DNA of 64,000 bases from positions 62,001-126,000 of the forward strand of contig NZ_JADWYM010000008.1 of NCBI RefSeq assembly GCF_022414535.1. The letters are read 5' to 3'. This stretch comes from Streptomyces sp. MUM 2J (GTDB taxonomy: Bacteria > Actinomycetota > Actinomycetes > Streptomycetales > Streptomycetaceae). A program made the position numbers and the translations under genes. Position 1 is the stretch's first letter. The number at the start of each line of letters is the position of its first letter. The notes beneath the pieces are model-generated. The model did not search any database and had not been told where the DNA came from. It was given only the letters and a program-made list of their open reading frames with translations. Below are positions 10,931-18,459 of the stretch, piece by piece.

Positions 10931-11274
10931 GCCGCCGCTCCCGCCAGTTCCAGGCTGGAGGCGCGAAAGGCGATGCCGTCCTGAAGCTGTCCCTTCTGCA
11001 CGCGCGCCCACGGGATTGCCACCAGGTCCAGCGGCTTGACCATCGCGCCCGCCTTGAGACCGTCCGGGAGACCTGACTCCGGCAGCGTGATCTTGAGGAT
11101 CTCCGCGCGGCCGTCCTCCATGAGCATCACGGTCACGGTGTAGAGCGACTCCCCGCTGTCACGGTCCCGCGCGATCTCGCCGGTCTCCATGTCCTTGATC
11201 TTGAGCGTCGCCTCGGTGCCCGCGATCCACACCTGAGACGGGAGTAGCGCCACACGAATCCGAGACATAGCCAT
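10927..11274 (-). CDS. SCO3933-family regulatory-type protein
   Basis: About 115 residues, beta-rich (KIKDMETGEIARDRDSGESLY, VMLMEDGRAEILKITLPESG, GIAFRASSLE). This resembles the SCO3933 family found upstream of tra genes in Streptomyces elements. The name is from family memory; the function is not established. ATG 11274 has AAGGG nine bases upstream. It is the first gene of the leftward AICE operon, and a stem-loop precedes it. Confidence 0.8.
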   Translation of the reverse strand: MAMSRIRVALLPSQVWIAGTEATLKIKDMETGEIARDRDSGESLYTVTVMLMEDGRAEILKITLPESGLPDGLKAGAMVKPLDLVAIPWARVQKGQLQDGIAFRASSLELAGAAA

Positions 11275-11288
11275 GCCATCACACCCTT

Positions 11289-11320
11289 GTTCGATGGAGC
11301 CGCTTGGTCGGCTCGCGAAC
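11289..11320. promoter_or_regulatory. Inverted repeat upstream of the AICE transfer operon
   Basis: GTTCG-ATG-GAGCCG, loop CTTGGT, CGGCTC-G-CGAAC. It lies 15 bp upstream of the leftward operon start, in the divergent space facing the GntR gene. It may be an operator or a 5' leader hairpin. Confidence 0.5.
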
Positions 11321-11447
11321 GACACTACTGATACACGCGGACACCTGCAACACCGAAACGGCAGAACACATAGATACCCGCCAAACTCGATCTCCTGATG
11401 GTCCGAACGTCATGGCGCGCAGGTGTGTCACGTGGCCGGGGCGCCGC

Positions 11448-11460
11448 TACCCTGGGGGAA
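11448..11460 (+). promoter_or_regulatory. Probable leaderless promoter of the double GntR gene
   Basis: TACCCT (11448-11453) lies six bases before the ATG at 11460, with no separate ribosome site. This is the spacing of leaderless actinomycete genes. The -35 region is weak (TGTCAC-like around 11426). Confidence 0.45.
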
Positions 11461-12293
11461 TGACCCTGCCCCTGGAGGAGGACCCGAGGCCGCCGTTCGT
11501 CCAGGCCGCCGAGGTACTCCGAAACGCGATCACCGATGGCGAGTTCGCGCCGGGCGAGAAACTGCCGTCAGCCCGCGTGCTCCAGGAGCGTTTCGGGATC
11601 GCCAGCTCGACCGTCCACAACGCGCTGCGCGTGCTCAAGGGCGAGGGTCTTGTGTACTCGGTCATGGGGCGCGGCAGCTACGTCCGCGACTGGATCAATG
11701 AGCCCGCCACCGACGCGCCGGCCGCTCGCGCGGGCGAAAGCGCCAGCCGGATCGACCCGGAGGACCCCCGCCCGCCGTACGTGAAGGTGGCGGAAGCGCT
11801 TCGCGCGCAGATCCACAGCGGCGAGCTTCCCCCAGGGCAGAAGCTCCCGACCTCCCGCGAGCTCCAGCAGATCTTCGGCATCGCCAGTGCCACCGCGCAG
11901 AACGCGCTGCGCGTCCTCAAGGACGAGGGACTGATCTACTCCGTCCACGGGCGCGGGGTCTTCGTCCGCAAACTGCCGCCTGCCCAAGACGCCGCACTGC
12001 GGTGGGACCGCGCCAACGAGCTGGCCATGGCACGCCGCGAGGAGGACCGCAAGGCCGTCGAGGCCACCGGCAAGACCGACGAAGAAGCCGCCGCCGAACT
12101 CAAGCAGGCACAAGCCGAACTCGCCGCAGCACGCGCCAACCTCGACGCGATCACGGGCCGGGTCAACGCCCTGGTCGAAGACCAGAAACGCCGTGCGCGT
12201 CTTCGCGGCGAGACCCACCCGGAGGAAACGGGGAAACGAGCAGCGGAGCTCCGAGCTGCCCTCAACCGCCGAGGCAACCGCCCCACCCAGTAG
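11460..12293 (+). CDS. GntR-type regulator with two tandem winged-helix domains
   Basis: 277 residues. Two GntR DNA-binding domains follow each other: one at about residues 6-80 (RPPFVQAAEVLRNAITDGEF, SSTVHNALRVLKGEGLVYSV) and another at about 100-175 (RPPYVKVAEALRAQIHSGEL, SATAQNALRVLKDEGLIYSV). They are clearly homologous to each other. A Glu/Ala-rich coiled coil (about 185-260) replaces a ligand-binding domain. It occupies the position of KorSA of pSAM2, the GntR repressor of transfer and replication functions. ATG 11460 is chosen because the helix 1 motif starts just after it. Confidence 0.88.
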   Translation: MTLPLEEDPRPPFVQAAEVLRNAITDGEFAPGEKLPSARVLQERFGIASSTVHNALRVLKGEGLVYSVMGRGSYVRDWINEPATDAPAARAGESASRIDPEDPRPPYVKVAEALRAQIHSGELPPGQKLPTSRELQQIFGIASATAQNALRVLKDEGLIYSVHGRGVFVRKLPPAQDAALRWDRANELAMARREEDRKAVEATGKTDEEAAAELKQAQAELAAARANLDAITGRVNALVEDQKRRARLRGETHPEETGKRAAELRAALNRRGNRPTQ

Positions 12294-12870
12294 CCACAGC
12301 ACCGCCGCAGAAACGCGGAGCTGTTCAGAGTTTCTTTACTGGATCAAGGCGACCCGCTGACGCGGGCCGCCGCGCGTCGGCGGCCGGTGACCGCCGCCCG
12401 CTCCTGTCTACCGCCCCGCTGGCGACGGCCTCCGACCACTCGGCGCGCAGAGCCCGGGAGCATAGGCCGGACCGCCAACCGAAAGCCCCGCTGTCCGACC
12501 GCTCAGCAGCAGACCGGCCGGGCACCCGAGAGGCCGTCCGGCCCCGGTCGTACCGTGCGGCGTCAGTATCCCGGCGGTGCCGTCGTCCGGAACGCGGCCG
12601 TGGTGCCTGGCCGGGGCCGTGACGATGGAGTAACTGGGCTGATACCGGTGCGGGGTTGAGCGAGACATACGTGACGGGTGATCGGTCGGCGCGCCCGCCG
12701 TCCTGGCTGACTTTCGGAGGCTGAGGCCAGAACCTCACGGTCATGGGCGCGGCGCGCACGTGAAGGCCCGTCCCCGCCGAGGCTGACGAGGACGGGGGAG
12801 CCTCAATCAGTTACGCCCGGCAGGGACGGGAGTCGGGTGGGGCAGCGCGGTACCCGGGCGAGCAGGGCGG
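12294..12870. other. Gene-poor AICE stretch between convergent units
   Basis: 577 bp with no convincing coding region; frames here are Arg/Pro-rich shadows. A 7-bp stem (CCCGTCC 12767-12773 / GGACGGG 12790-12796) could terminate the leftward pair that ends at 12871. No origin repeats were identified. Confidence 0.5.
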
Positions 12871-13107
12871 TCAGGTCTGCCGCCAGGCCCGCCAGGGCCG
12901 GGTGATGATCTCCCGGTAGGTGTGGTGGGACGGGTTCTGACCGCAGTGCCGCAGCACCCAGTTCTGCGGTTCGGCGAAGTCCTCGCCTGCCGGGGACGTC
13001 TCTCCGTCCACGGCACACTGCATCGCATACAGGACCGGCTCCGCGTCCGGCTCGCGGTCGGGCTGGAGCGTCCAGGTCTCGTAGCGCAGGACCGAGCGAG
13101 GGGTCAC
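12871..13107 (-). CDS. DUF7848-like small protein
   Basis: 78 residues beginning VTPRSVLRYETWTLQPD, with Cys, the WVLRH-CG motif and a conserved ending HHTYREIITRPWRAW. It resembles the short DUF7848 proteins common near Streptomyces regulators; function unknown. GTG 13107 overlaps the stop of the upstream gene (GTGA). Confidence 0.75.
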   Translation of the reverse strand: MTPRSVLRYETWTLQPDREPDAEPVLYAMQCAVDGETSPAGEDFAEPQNWVLRHCGQNPSHHTYREIITRPWRAWRQT

Positions 13108-13346
13108 CGTCCCCACCTCCGGTTGGCCACGGCCACCTTCGCGCTCAACTCCTCCGTCGGAGTCGGTGGGCGAACGTCCTCGGGCGGCACGTCCCACTCC
13201 CGGCCACCGCACGGTGGCCGAAGCTGCACGTACGGCCCCACATGCCCCATCACCACGCCCACCTTGCCGCTCCGCCGGTCGACCGCCACGGCGCCCACAC
13301 TGGGCGAGGGGGTGCACCGGACCGTGTCGGAATTGCGGTCCGTCAT
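13104..13346 (-). CDS. Small conserved Streptomyces protein of unknown function
   Basis: 80 residues. The core VGAVAVDRRSGKVGVVMGHVG, then YVQLRPPCGGREWDVPPEDVR and a C-terminal ELSAKVAVANRRWGR, recurs in small proteins next to XRE regulators in Streptomyces (family memory). It looks like a compact beta-barrel. It is coupled to the following DUF7848-like gene and diverges from the XRE gene at 13602. ATG 13346 is preceded by GGGGTGG. Confidence 0.75.
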   Translation of the reverse strand: MTDRNSDTVRCTPSPSVGAVAVDRRSGKVGVVMGHVGPYVQLRPPCGGREWDVPPEDVRPPTPTEELSAKVAVANRRWGR

Positions 13347-13601
13347 CGTGACCACCCCGGCAAGGCGGTCCGCGGCCGGGTATCCAGTCGCAGGGCGGGA
13401 ACACAAGGTGTGGCGCACTTTCGCACGTAGACGCTCCTCAGTGGCGTGAATCCGTGCCCCTGGGCCTGTCGATGCCGCAGGGTCGGCACCGATCCTCACG
13501 CCGGTCGCCAGGACGAAGGAACCTCCACCAAACCCCACTCCGGGACGTCCCGCACCATGTAGAACGTCCCTAGTGCCGTCCTGAGACGAAGGGGGAGACT
13601 C

Positions 13602-14348
13602 ATGCCCAACGAAAGACTACGAGCCGTCATGGCGGCGGGAGGCTGGACGTACGCCGCCCTCGCTCAGGAAGTCGAGGTCGACCCCAAGTCGGTCGAGCGC
13701 TGGGTGAACCTCGGGCGCACGCCACGCCGTACCACAGCCCTCCAGGCGGCCCGAGCCCTGGGAGAAGACGTGCACGCACTCTGGCCGGCGCTCCGCCAAG
13801 CCCGCCCCGCCCGCGCCATCAGCCCCGAACTGGTCGCGCTCTACGAGCAGCGGGCCGACATCCCCGCCTCCACGTTCACCGACCTAATGGCCCAGGCCCG
13901 GGAACGGATCGACATCCTCGTCTACGCCGCCGTCTTCCTCCACGAGGCGTACCCGAGGCTGAACGAACTCCTCACCGAACGCGCCGCCGAAGGCTGCACC
14001 GTCCGCATCGCGATCGGGGACGCCGACAGCGACAACGTCCAAGCCCGCGGCCAGGAAGAGCGGTTCGGCCACGGCATCGAATCCCGCTGCCGCCTCGCAC
14101 TCATGCACTACAGGCCGCTCACCGGCAGCCCCGGCATCGAAGTCCGCACCCACAGCACCACGCTCTACAACTCCCTCTACCGCGCCGACGACCAGCAACT
14201 CGTCAACGCCCACGTCTGGGGCGTCAACGCCTACGCCGCCCCCGTGTGGCAACTTCGGCGACATGAGACAGGCGGCATGTTCGACACCTACGCCGAGAGC
14301 TTCGACGCGGTGTGGGCAACCGCGACCCCCGTACGAGAGGAAGGCTGA
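13602..14348 (+). CDS. XRE-family HTH protein with C-terminal PLD/DUF5919-like domain
   Basis: 248 residues. HTH at 1-65 (YAALAQEVEVDPKSVERWVNLGR). The C-terminal half has a phosphodiesterase-like look (MAQARERIDILVYAAVFLHE, RIAIGDADSD, VRTHSTTLYNSLYRADDQQL). Such proteins commonly precede a NUDIX gene in Streptomyces elements. GGGGGAG lies before the ATG. Two bases separate it from the NUDIX gene, so one operon. Likely an element regulator; the effector domain is uncharacterised. Confidence 0.85.
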   Translation: MPNERLRAVMAAGGWTYAALAQEVEVDPKSVERWVNLGRTPRRTTALQAARALGEDVHALWPALRQARPARAISPELVALYEQRADIPASTFTDLMAQARERIDILVYAAVFLHEAYPRLNELLTERAAEGCTVRIAIGDADSDNVQARGQEERFGHGIESRCRLALMHYRPLTGSPGIEVRTHSTTLYNSLYRADDQQLVNAHVWGVNAYAAPVWQLRRHETGGMFDTYAESFDAVWATATPVREEG

Positions 14349-14350
14349 CC

Positions 14351-14821
14351 GTGGCCCGCACCGAGTACTACGACGACCCGAACGCCCCCAAGCCGAACAG
14401 CATGGTCGTCGCCGCCTCCGCCGTCGTCACCGACGACCACGGCCGCATCCTCCTCCAGCGCCGCCGCGACAACGACCTGTGGGCGCTGCCCGGAGGCGGC
14501 ATGGACCTCACCGACTCCCTGCCAGGCACGGCCGTCCGCGAAGTCAAAGAAGAGACCGGCCTCGACGTAGAGATCACCGGCCTGGTCGGCACCTACACCG
14601 ACCCGAAACACATCATCGCCTACACCGACGGCGAGGTCCGCCGCCAGTTCAACGTCTGCTTCACCGCCCGCATCACCGGCGGTCGGCTGGCAATCTCCGA
14701 CGAGTCCACCGAGCTCCGATTCGTGCCGTCGGAAGAGATCGAGCAGCTGCCGATGCACCACACCCAACGGCTCAGGCTCCAGCACTTCCTGGAACAGCGC
14801 GAGAAGCCGTACCTGGGCTGA
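14351..14821 (+). CDS. pif: NUDIX hydrolase, Pif-like
   Basis: 156 residues from GTG 14351 (AGGAAGG eight bases upstream). The Nudix box reads GGGMDLTDS...REVKEETGL, with Asp in place of the first acidic Glu. In pSAM2 the Nudix protein Pif blocks redundant transfer between donors. The position at the end of the element and the coupling with an XRE gene support the same role here, but this is inferred from context. Confidence 0.85.
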   Translation: MARTEYYDDPNAPKPNSMVVAASAVVTDDHGRILLQRRRDNDLWALPGGGMDLTDSLPGTAVREVKEETGLDVEITGLVGTYTDPKHIIAYTDGEVRRQFNVCFTARITGGRLAISDESTELRFVPSEEIEQLPMHHTQRLRLQHFLEQREKPYLG

Positions 14822-14827
14822 ACCGGC

Positions 14828-14850
14828 TGACGGCAGTAGCTGACGGCAAC
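14828..14850 (+). repeat. Putative right attachment site
   Basis: Reads TGACGGCAGTAGC followed by TGACGGCAAC, six bases after the NUDIX stop. Matches 5437-5459 with one mismatch. The sequence just after it aligns with the cassette linker at 17965-18010 (GGCAACA, GCACAAC, GCGCAC, CAC, GGAC), so the chromosome side is cassette DNA. Confidence 0.6.
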
Positions 14851-14940
14851 AACCCCGCACAACCACGGACACCCGCGCACCTCACCGGACCAGCAAACTG
14901 CGCTTGACCTGCGAAAAAGCAGGTCGAAGGCTTCGCGTAG

Positions 14941-14988
14941 CACACGTACTATGTGCTGGCGGGGGCGACGCCGGTACTCGTTCACAAC
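14941..14988 (+). repeat. Hint-tail 48-bp repeat, orphan copy 1
   Basis: Same 5' boundary (CACACGTACTATGTGCTGGC) as 4184. It is preceded by CGTAG, as in copy 2, and followed by the deaminase-like tip. Confidence 0.9.
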
Positions 14989-15378
14989 TGCGGGGAGGCC
15001 GATGATGACTTGCTCGACTTCGCAGACGAGGCGCTGAGTATGAGTCCGGAATCGCGTCCCAATGTTGCCACGAAGATTACCTCTGCGGATGGAGAGCATG
15101 TCCGTTTCTCCTATGCAACGGATACGCGCAGTGGCGCAATGCCTCCGCAGACAGCGAGGGCAGTAGCCAACTCCGGACACCATGGTGGGTGCGGGGAAGT
15201 TGGGTGTGCCATTCAGTTCGAGAGCGCTGGCATCCCGCTAGAGGGGGCGACATTCCAGTCTGTCAGGATCGGCGGTGGCGGTAGAGGGAATTCTTTCCCT
15301 ATTGAGGATCATGGTGAACTGATCGCACCATGCCCTGCCTGCCAGCGGTTCTTGCCTCAAATCGGTGGACGCGGGTGA
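14941..15378 (+). CDS. Orphan toxin tip 1: deaminase-like
   Basis: Starts with the Hint tail (HTYYVLAGATPVLVHNC), which has no RHS body or Shine-Dalgarno start, so it is a silent or donor cassette. GTG 14953 is the first possible start. The toxin part contains GGCGEVGC and, later, APCPACQRFLPQIG. This matches the Cys/His-x-Glu and PCxxC zinc motifs of the deaminase superfamily, closest in layout to YwqJ-like toxin deaminases. Nucleic acid or nucleotide deamination is inferred. The last bases overlap the immunity start (GTGA). Confidence 0.75.
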   Translation, partial: HTYYVLAGATPVLVHNCGEADDDLLDFADEALSMSPESRPNVATKITSADGEHVRFSYATDTRSGAMPPQTARAVANSGHHGGCGEVGCAIQFESAGIPLEGATFQSVRIGGGGRGNSFPIEDHGELIAPCPACQRFLPQIGGRG

Positions 15379-15626
15379 GTCTCGTGCCTGTCTCTCCAGA
15401 GTTGCGCGCCGCACTTCAAAGATTGAGAGAAGTGCGATCCGAAAGGCCTTCGGGTGGGCGTGAAACTGAATCTTTTGCCGCGTGGCGGGAAAGGATTGCA
15501 GACGCTTTGGATTCACTGGCCGGCGTTCTCATCTATCAGGAAGATCGCCAGAGAGCTGCCGCCGAAGCGGCCTCTGCTCGCGCCGAAGCAGAAAGAATCC
15601 GTGCTGAACTGAATCAACTGGACTGA
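15375..15626 (+). CDS. Putative immunity protein for tip 1
   Basis: 83 residues from GTG 15375, overlapping the toxin stop by four bases. Mostly helical: SPELRAALQRLREVRSERP, then a coiled coil rich in Ala/Glu/Arg (EDRQRAAAEAASARAEAERI). No family recognised. The job is inferred only from cassette position, the same as in the other three toxin/immunity pairs here. GTG 15384 is an alternative start. Confidence 0.65.
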   Translation: MSLVPVSPELRAALQRLREVRSERPSGGRETESFAAWRERIADALDSLAGVLIYQEDRQRAAAEAASARAEAERIRAELNQLD

Positions 15627-15690
15627 TGGATAGAGCTCTGCTCTGATCCGTCTGTTTCCGCAACGGCAAGGCGGAATGTCCTTGGGTATA

Positions 15691-15730
15691 TCAGAAGCCC
15701 CACCGAGAGTAATTTCGGTGGGGGTTCTGA
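15691..15730 (+). terminator. Terminator hairpin closing cassette 1
   Basis: Stem TCAGAAGCCCCACCGA / TCGGTGGGGGTTCTGA (15 of 16 paired), loop GAGTAATT. It is followed directly by the linker GTCGTTTGACGGCAAC. Confidence 0.75.
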
Positions 15731-15751
15731 GTCGTTTGACGGCAACGCTGA

Positions 15752-15868
15752 CGCTGAGGTTGAAAGGGCAGGGTGACTGGCTACGGGGGCTCCAGTCCGA
15801 GTCCGGTCTCGTCTACGAAGCCGTTGAGGATCTGCGGTCGGCGTTGGATGGCGCGTAGGCGGTTCTTC
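15752..15868 (-). mobile_element. IS630 remnant, inverted
   Basis: The reverse complement of the right end of the complete IS630 at 16802-17962. It includes CGCTGAGGTTGAAAGGG and the transposase C-terminus (VKNRLRAIQRRPQILNG, VDETGLGLEPP). Only about 115 bp remain, ending near the cassette 2 Hint-tail repeat. Confidence 0.85.
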
Positions 15869-15885
15869 ACGAGGCGTCCGCGTAG

Positions 15886-15933
15886 CACACGTACTATGTG
15901 CTGGCAGGCAAGACGCCGGTCCTCGTACACAAC
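15886..15933 (+). repeat. Hint-tail 48-bp repeat, orphan copy 2
   Basis: Encodes HTYYVLAGKTPVLVHN; first 20 bases identical to the copy at 4184. The IS630 remnant ends about 17 bp upstream. Confidence 0.9.
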
Positions 15934-16293
15934 AGTAATTGCCCTACGAGTGCTGCGAGTGGAGAGAAACTTCGTAGGCAGCTCGCGGAGGAGGCTGGTC
16001 AGCTTCCGGGCATTCGCTCGGCAGATGACATCTTCGATACTCCGTCTGCCCTCAGGGGTGGCGTAACGCCCGATCAGGTCAAGCCGTTCTTTGCGGGTAA
16101 GTCGGGATGGCGTGAAGAAGGCCTGGGGCGTGGCAAGAACGCTGGAGGTGGATGGGTGATTCGCGAATACACGGGTCGAGGAGACCCGACCGGGCGGATG
16201 CTCAGGTGGAATCCTGGCGGTGGCCATCACGGAGAGGGTGCCTACTGGAGAGTCGTGGGCCCTGAAGGAGATCTGGGAGGGATCATTCGATGA
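15886..16293 (+). CDS. Orphan toxin tip 2
   Basis: Begins with the Hint tail (HTYYVLAGKTPVLVHNSN) and continues 118 residues as a small domain: RRQLAEEAGQLPGIRSADDIF, TPDQVKPFFAG, then TGRMLRWNPGGG and HHGEGAYWRVV. The Trp/Gly/His-rich end is typical of small nuclease-type polymorphic toxins, possibly the Ntox17 class, but this is uncertain. No promoter or RHS body precedes it. It overlaps its immunity gene by ATGA. Confidence 0.7.
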   Translation, partial: HTYYVLAGKTPVLVHNSNCPTSAASGEKLRRQLAEEAGQLPGIRSADDIFDTPSALRGGVTPDQVKPFFAGKSGWREEGLGRGKNAGGGWVIREYTGRGDPTGRMLRWNPGGGHHGEGAYWRVVGPEGDLGGIIR

Positions 16294-16682
16294 CCGGGGA
16301 GCGAAAGCTGGCCGACTTTCGGCGGTGGACTCTCGCTGTGTTGGACCTGCTCAGCGCAGAACCCGATCGTCAAGCTGCATATTTGCAGGCGTCAGGAGTG
16401 GGGGTGGATGAGATCCTGCTTCAGTTCGACGACGTGCTGCATGTAGCGCGCGCCAGAGTGGGCGATCGTTCGCTAAGCCATGAGGAATACCTCCTGCTTC
16501 AGTCGGTCAATGGACTCGCGGATGCTGTGAGTGCGGGACCTGAGTCGATTTGGACTGAGCTCGCGCTCGAAGAAGCGGTCGAATGGCGAGAGCTTCGGGC
16601 TGCGGCGAGAGCGGCGAAGGCGAGTCTTGAGAGGTCTTGGAGTCAGGATTTCGATAACTCGCCGAAATCTCTTGACGGATGA
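16290..16682 (+). CDS. Putative immunity protein for tip 2
   Basis: 130 residues; the ATG overlaps the tip 2 stop (ATGA). Helical, acidic, no signal peptide (LADFRRWTLAVLDLLSAEPD, SLSHEEYLLLQSVNGLADAV). No family recognised. A cytosolic inhibitor of the preceding toxin is inferred from position alone. Confidence 0.7.
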   Translation: MTGERKLADFRRWTLAVLDLLSAEPDRQAAYLQASGVGVDEILLQFDDVLHVARARVGDRSLSHEEYLLLQSVNGLADAVSAGPESIWTELALEEAVEWRELRAAARAAKASLERSWSQDFDNSPKSLDG

Positions 16683-16753
16683 TTCGTGGCGAATTTGCTT
16701 AGCATTCGCCAGCGTGAGCAAGAGGCGTTTCGGTAGTTCGCTGGAATAGACAA

Positions 16754-16791
16754 CAAGTGCCCCCACTGATTCACAGCAGTGGGGGCACTTG
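16754..16791 (+). terminator. Terminator hairpin closing cassette 2
   Basis: Perfect 15-bp stem CAAGTGCCCCCACTG / CAGTGGGGGCACTTG with an 8-nt loop. It is followed by GAGTCGTTTGA and then the IS630 left end. Confidence 0.8.
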
Positions 16792-16801
16792 AGTCGTTTG
16801 A

Positions 16802-17962
16802 CGCTGAGGTTGAAAGGGTGGGGTGACAGCGGGCGTTGGCGGTGCTACATCCTCGTCATGAGGTACGCGGATGGTGGCGGTCTGACCGCTGCGGGGCGGG
16901 CGAGGCGTGAGGCGGTGCGTTTCGAGGCCGCGGAGATGTTCGGGCAGGGGATGCGGCCGCCGGAGGTGGCCCGCCGGTTACGGGTGTCGCGGAAGTCGGC
17001 GTATGCCTGGCACGCTGTCTGGCGTGAGGGCGGCAGCATGGCCCTGGCTTCCAAGGGAGCCGGCGGCTTTCCGTGCCGGCTGGGCGATGTCCAGGCGGAG
17101 CGGTTGCAGGCCGAGCTGGAGGCGGGACCGGCGGCGCACGGCTGGACCGAGGATCAGCGGTGGACCCTGGCGAGGGTCGCGGAGCTGATCCATCGCCTGT
17201 TCGGCTACCGGTACACCCCGCGCGGGGTGTCGTATCTGCTGCACCGGCTGGGCTGGTCACCCCAGGTCCCGGTGCACCGGGCGGTCGAGCGGGACGAGCA
17301 GGCCGTTGCCCGGTGGCGGACGGAGCAGTGGTCACGGGTAAGAGGGCGGCCCAGCTCCTGGGCGCGTGGATAGTTTTCGAGGACGAGGCCGGGCAGGATC
17401 TGAAGCCCGGCAAGGGCCTGACCTGGTCGCGGCGGGGCCGGACGCCGCTGGTCAGGGTGACCGGGAAGGGATCGGGCCGGGTCTTGATGGCCGGGTTGGT
17501 CTGCGTCAGACCGGGCCGCGAGACCAGGCTGATCTACCGGACGCAGACGTACCGGGGCCGTACCGGCGAGAAGAAGGGCTTCCGGGCCCGCGAGTTCGCG
17601 GACCTGCTGACCTCCGCCCGCCGGCAGCTCGGCGGTGCCCCGCTGATCGTGGTGTGGGACAACGCCAGCACCCACCACGCCAAGCCCTTACCGGAGTTCT
17701 GCAACCGCAACAGCGACTGGCTCACCATCGTCAAGCTCCCGCCCTACGCACCCGACCTCAACCCCGTCGAAGGCGTATGGGCCCACCTGAAGAAGTCCCT
17801 GGCCAACCTCGCACCCCACACGATCGACGACCTCACCCCACTCGTGAAGAACCGCCTACGCGCCATCCAACGCCGACCGCAGATCCTCAACGGCTTCGTA
17901 GACGAGACCGGACTCGGACTGGAGCCCCCGTAGCCCGTCACCCTGCCCTTTCAACCTCAGCG
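16802..17962 (+). mobile_element. Complete IS630-family insertion sequence
   Basis: Ends are inverted repeats: left CGCTGAGGTTGAAAGGG...GGGGTGAC, right (reverse complement) CGCTGAGGTTGAAAGGG...AGGGTGAC. About 1.16 kb with one transposase in two frames. Removing it rebuilds GTCGTTTGACGGCAAC, the linker seen intact at 15731. Confidence 0.85.
16858..17933 (+). CDS. IS630-family transposase, two frames joined by -1 shift
   Basis: First frame 16858-17373: HTH region (RPPEVARRLRVSRKSAYAWH and LAGEL-type helices, RYTPRGVSYLLHRLGW). Second frame from about 17338 to 17933: DDE catalytic domain with FEDEAGQ, VVWDNASTHHAK and YAPDLNPVEGVWAHLK. The frames join near GGGTAAGAGG (about 17337-17346), where a -1 step continues SRV into KRAAQLLGAW. 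The same junction exists in the second copy (19018), so programmed frameshifting, as known in some IS630 members, is more likely than a fresh mutation. Confidence 0.82.
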
Positions 17963-18057
17963 GCAACACGGGCGCACAACAGGGCACTTCCGCGCACACT
18001 CACGGACAGGCCGGAATCGCTGACCGGCAAAAACGCAGATGACGACCGACCAGCGCG

Positions 18058-18105
18058 CACACGTACTATGTGCTGGCTGGCGGCGTGCCGATCCTCGTTC
18101 ACAAC
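18058..18105 (+). repeat. Hint-tail 48-bp repeat, orphan copy 3
   Basis: Encodes HTYYVLAGGVPILVHN; the first 20 bases are identical to the other copies. Preceded by a linker homologous to that between 14845 and 14890. Confidence 0.9.
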
Positions 18106-18459
18106 TGCAATGGAAGGGATCCCGTCAATGGCGGGCTCGATGACGACACCTATGACCGAATAGATGGTGCGCACGGCCCGGACGTAGCCGACGGAGTCGA
18201 TTACCAGGTGCAGAGGATGCATGACGGCTCCTCCACTGCCGCGGATCACGATCTTCCTGGTATCGGGCATGATCCTGATGCGTTGGCTTCCTACTTTGCG
18301 TCGTGGCGAGGCAAGATGACGCATACAGATACTAGGACTGGATCGCGTGTGGCATACGACTCCAGTCGAGGTGTGCTACTTGTGACGACTGGCCGTAACA
18401 TCCACGGGTTTAGGTACAGTCAAGGAGCCTTTGAAAGCGGGAGGTATGTGACGCCATGA
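18058..18459 (+). CDS. Orphan toxin tip 3, unknown class
   Basis: Starts with the Hint tail HTYYVLAGGVPILVHNCN, the most diverged copy. The 117-residue tip has DDDTYDRIDGAHGPDVADG, ASYFASWRGKMTH, then a beta-rich end TGSRVAYDSSRGVLLVTTGR and NIHGFRYS. The last part could be the sheet of a BECR-type ribonuclease, but no motif proves it. ATGA overlap with its immunity gene. Confidence 0.65.
   Translation, partial: HTYYVLAGGVPILVHNCNGRDPVNGGLDDDTYDRIDGAHGPDVADGVDYQVQRMHDGSSTAADHDLPGIGHDPDALASYFASWRGKMTHTDTRTGSRVAYDSSRGVLLVTTGRNIHGFRYSQGAFESGRYVTP

Noticed and set aside
12325..12759. 144-codon minus frame in the AICE gap
   Set aside because: Arg/Ser/Pro-rich, no ribosome site, no similarity to any family.
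14822..14940. tRNA remnant at the right AICE edge
   Set aside because: No cloverleaf or T-loop sequence was found; the DNA aligns with the toxin cassette linker instead.
15781..16230. 149-codon minus frame over cassette 2
   Set aside because: Its last part is the transposase tail of an IS630 remnant read in its own direction; the rest is antisense to the tip.
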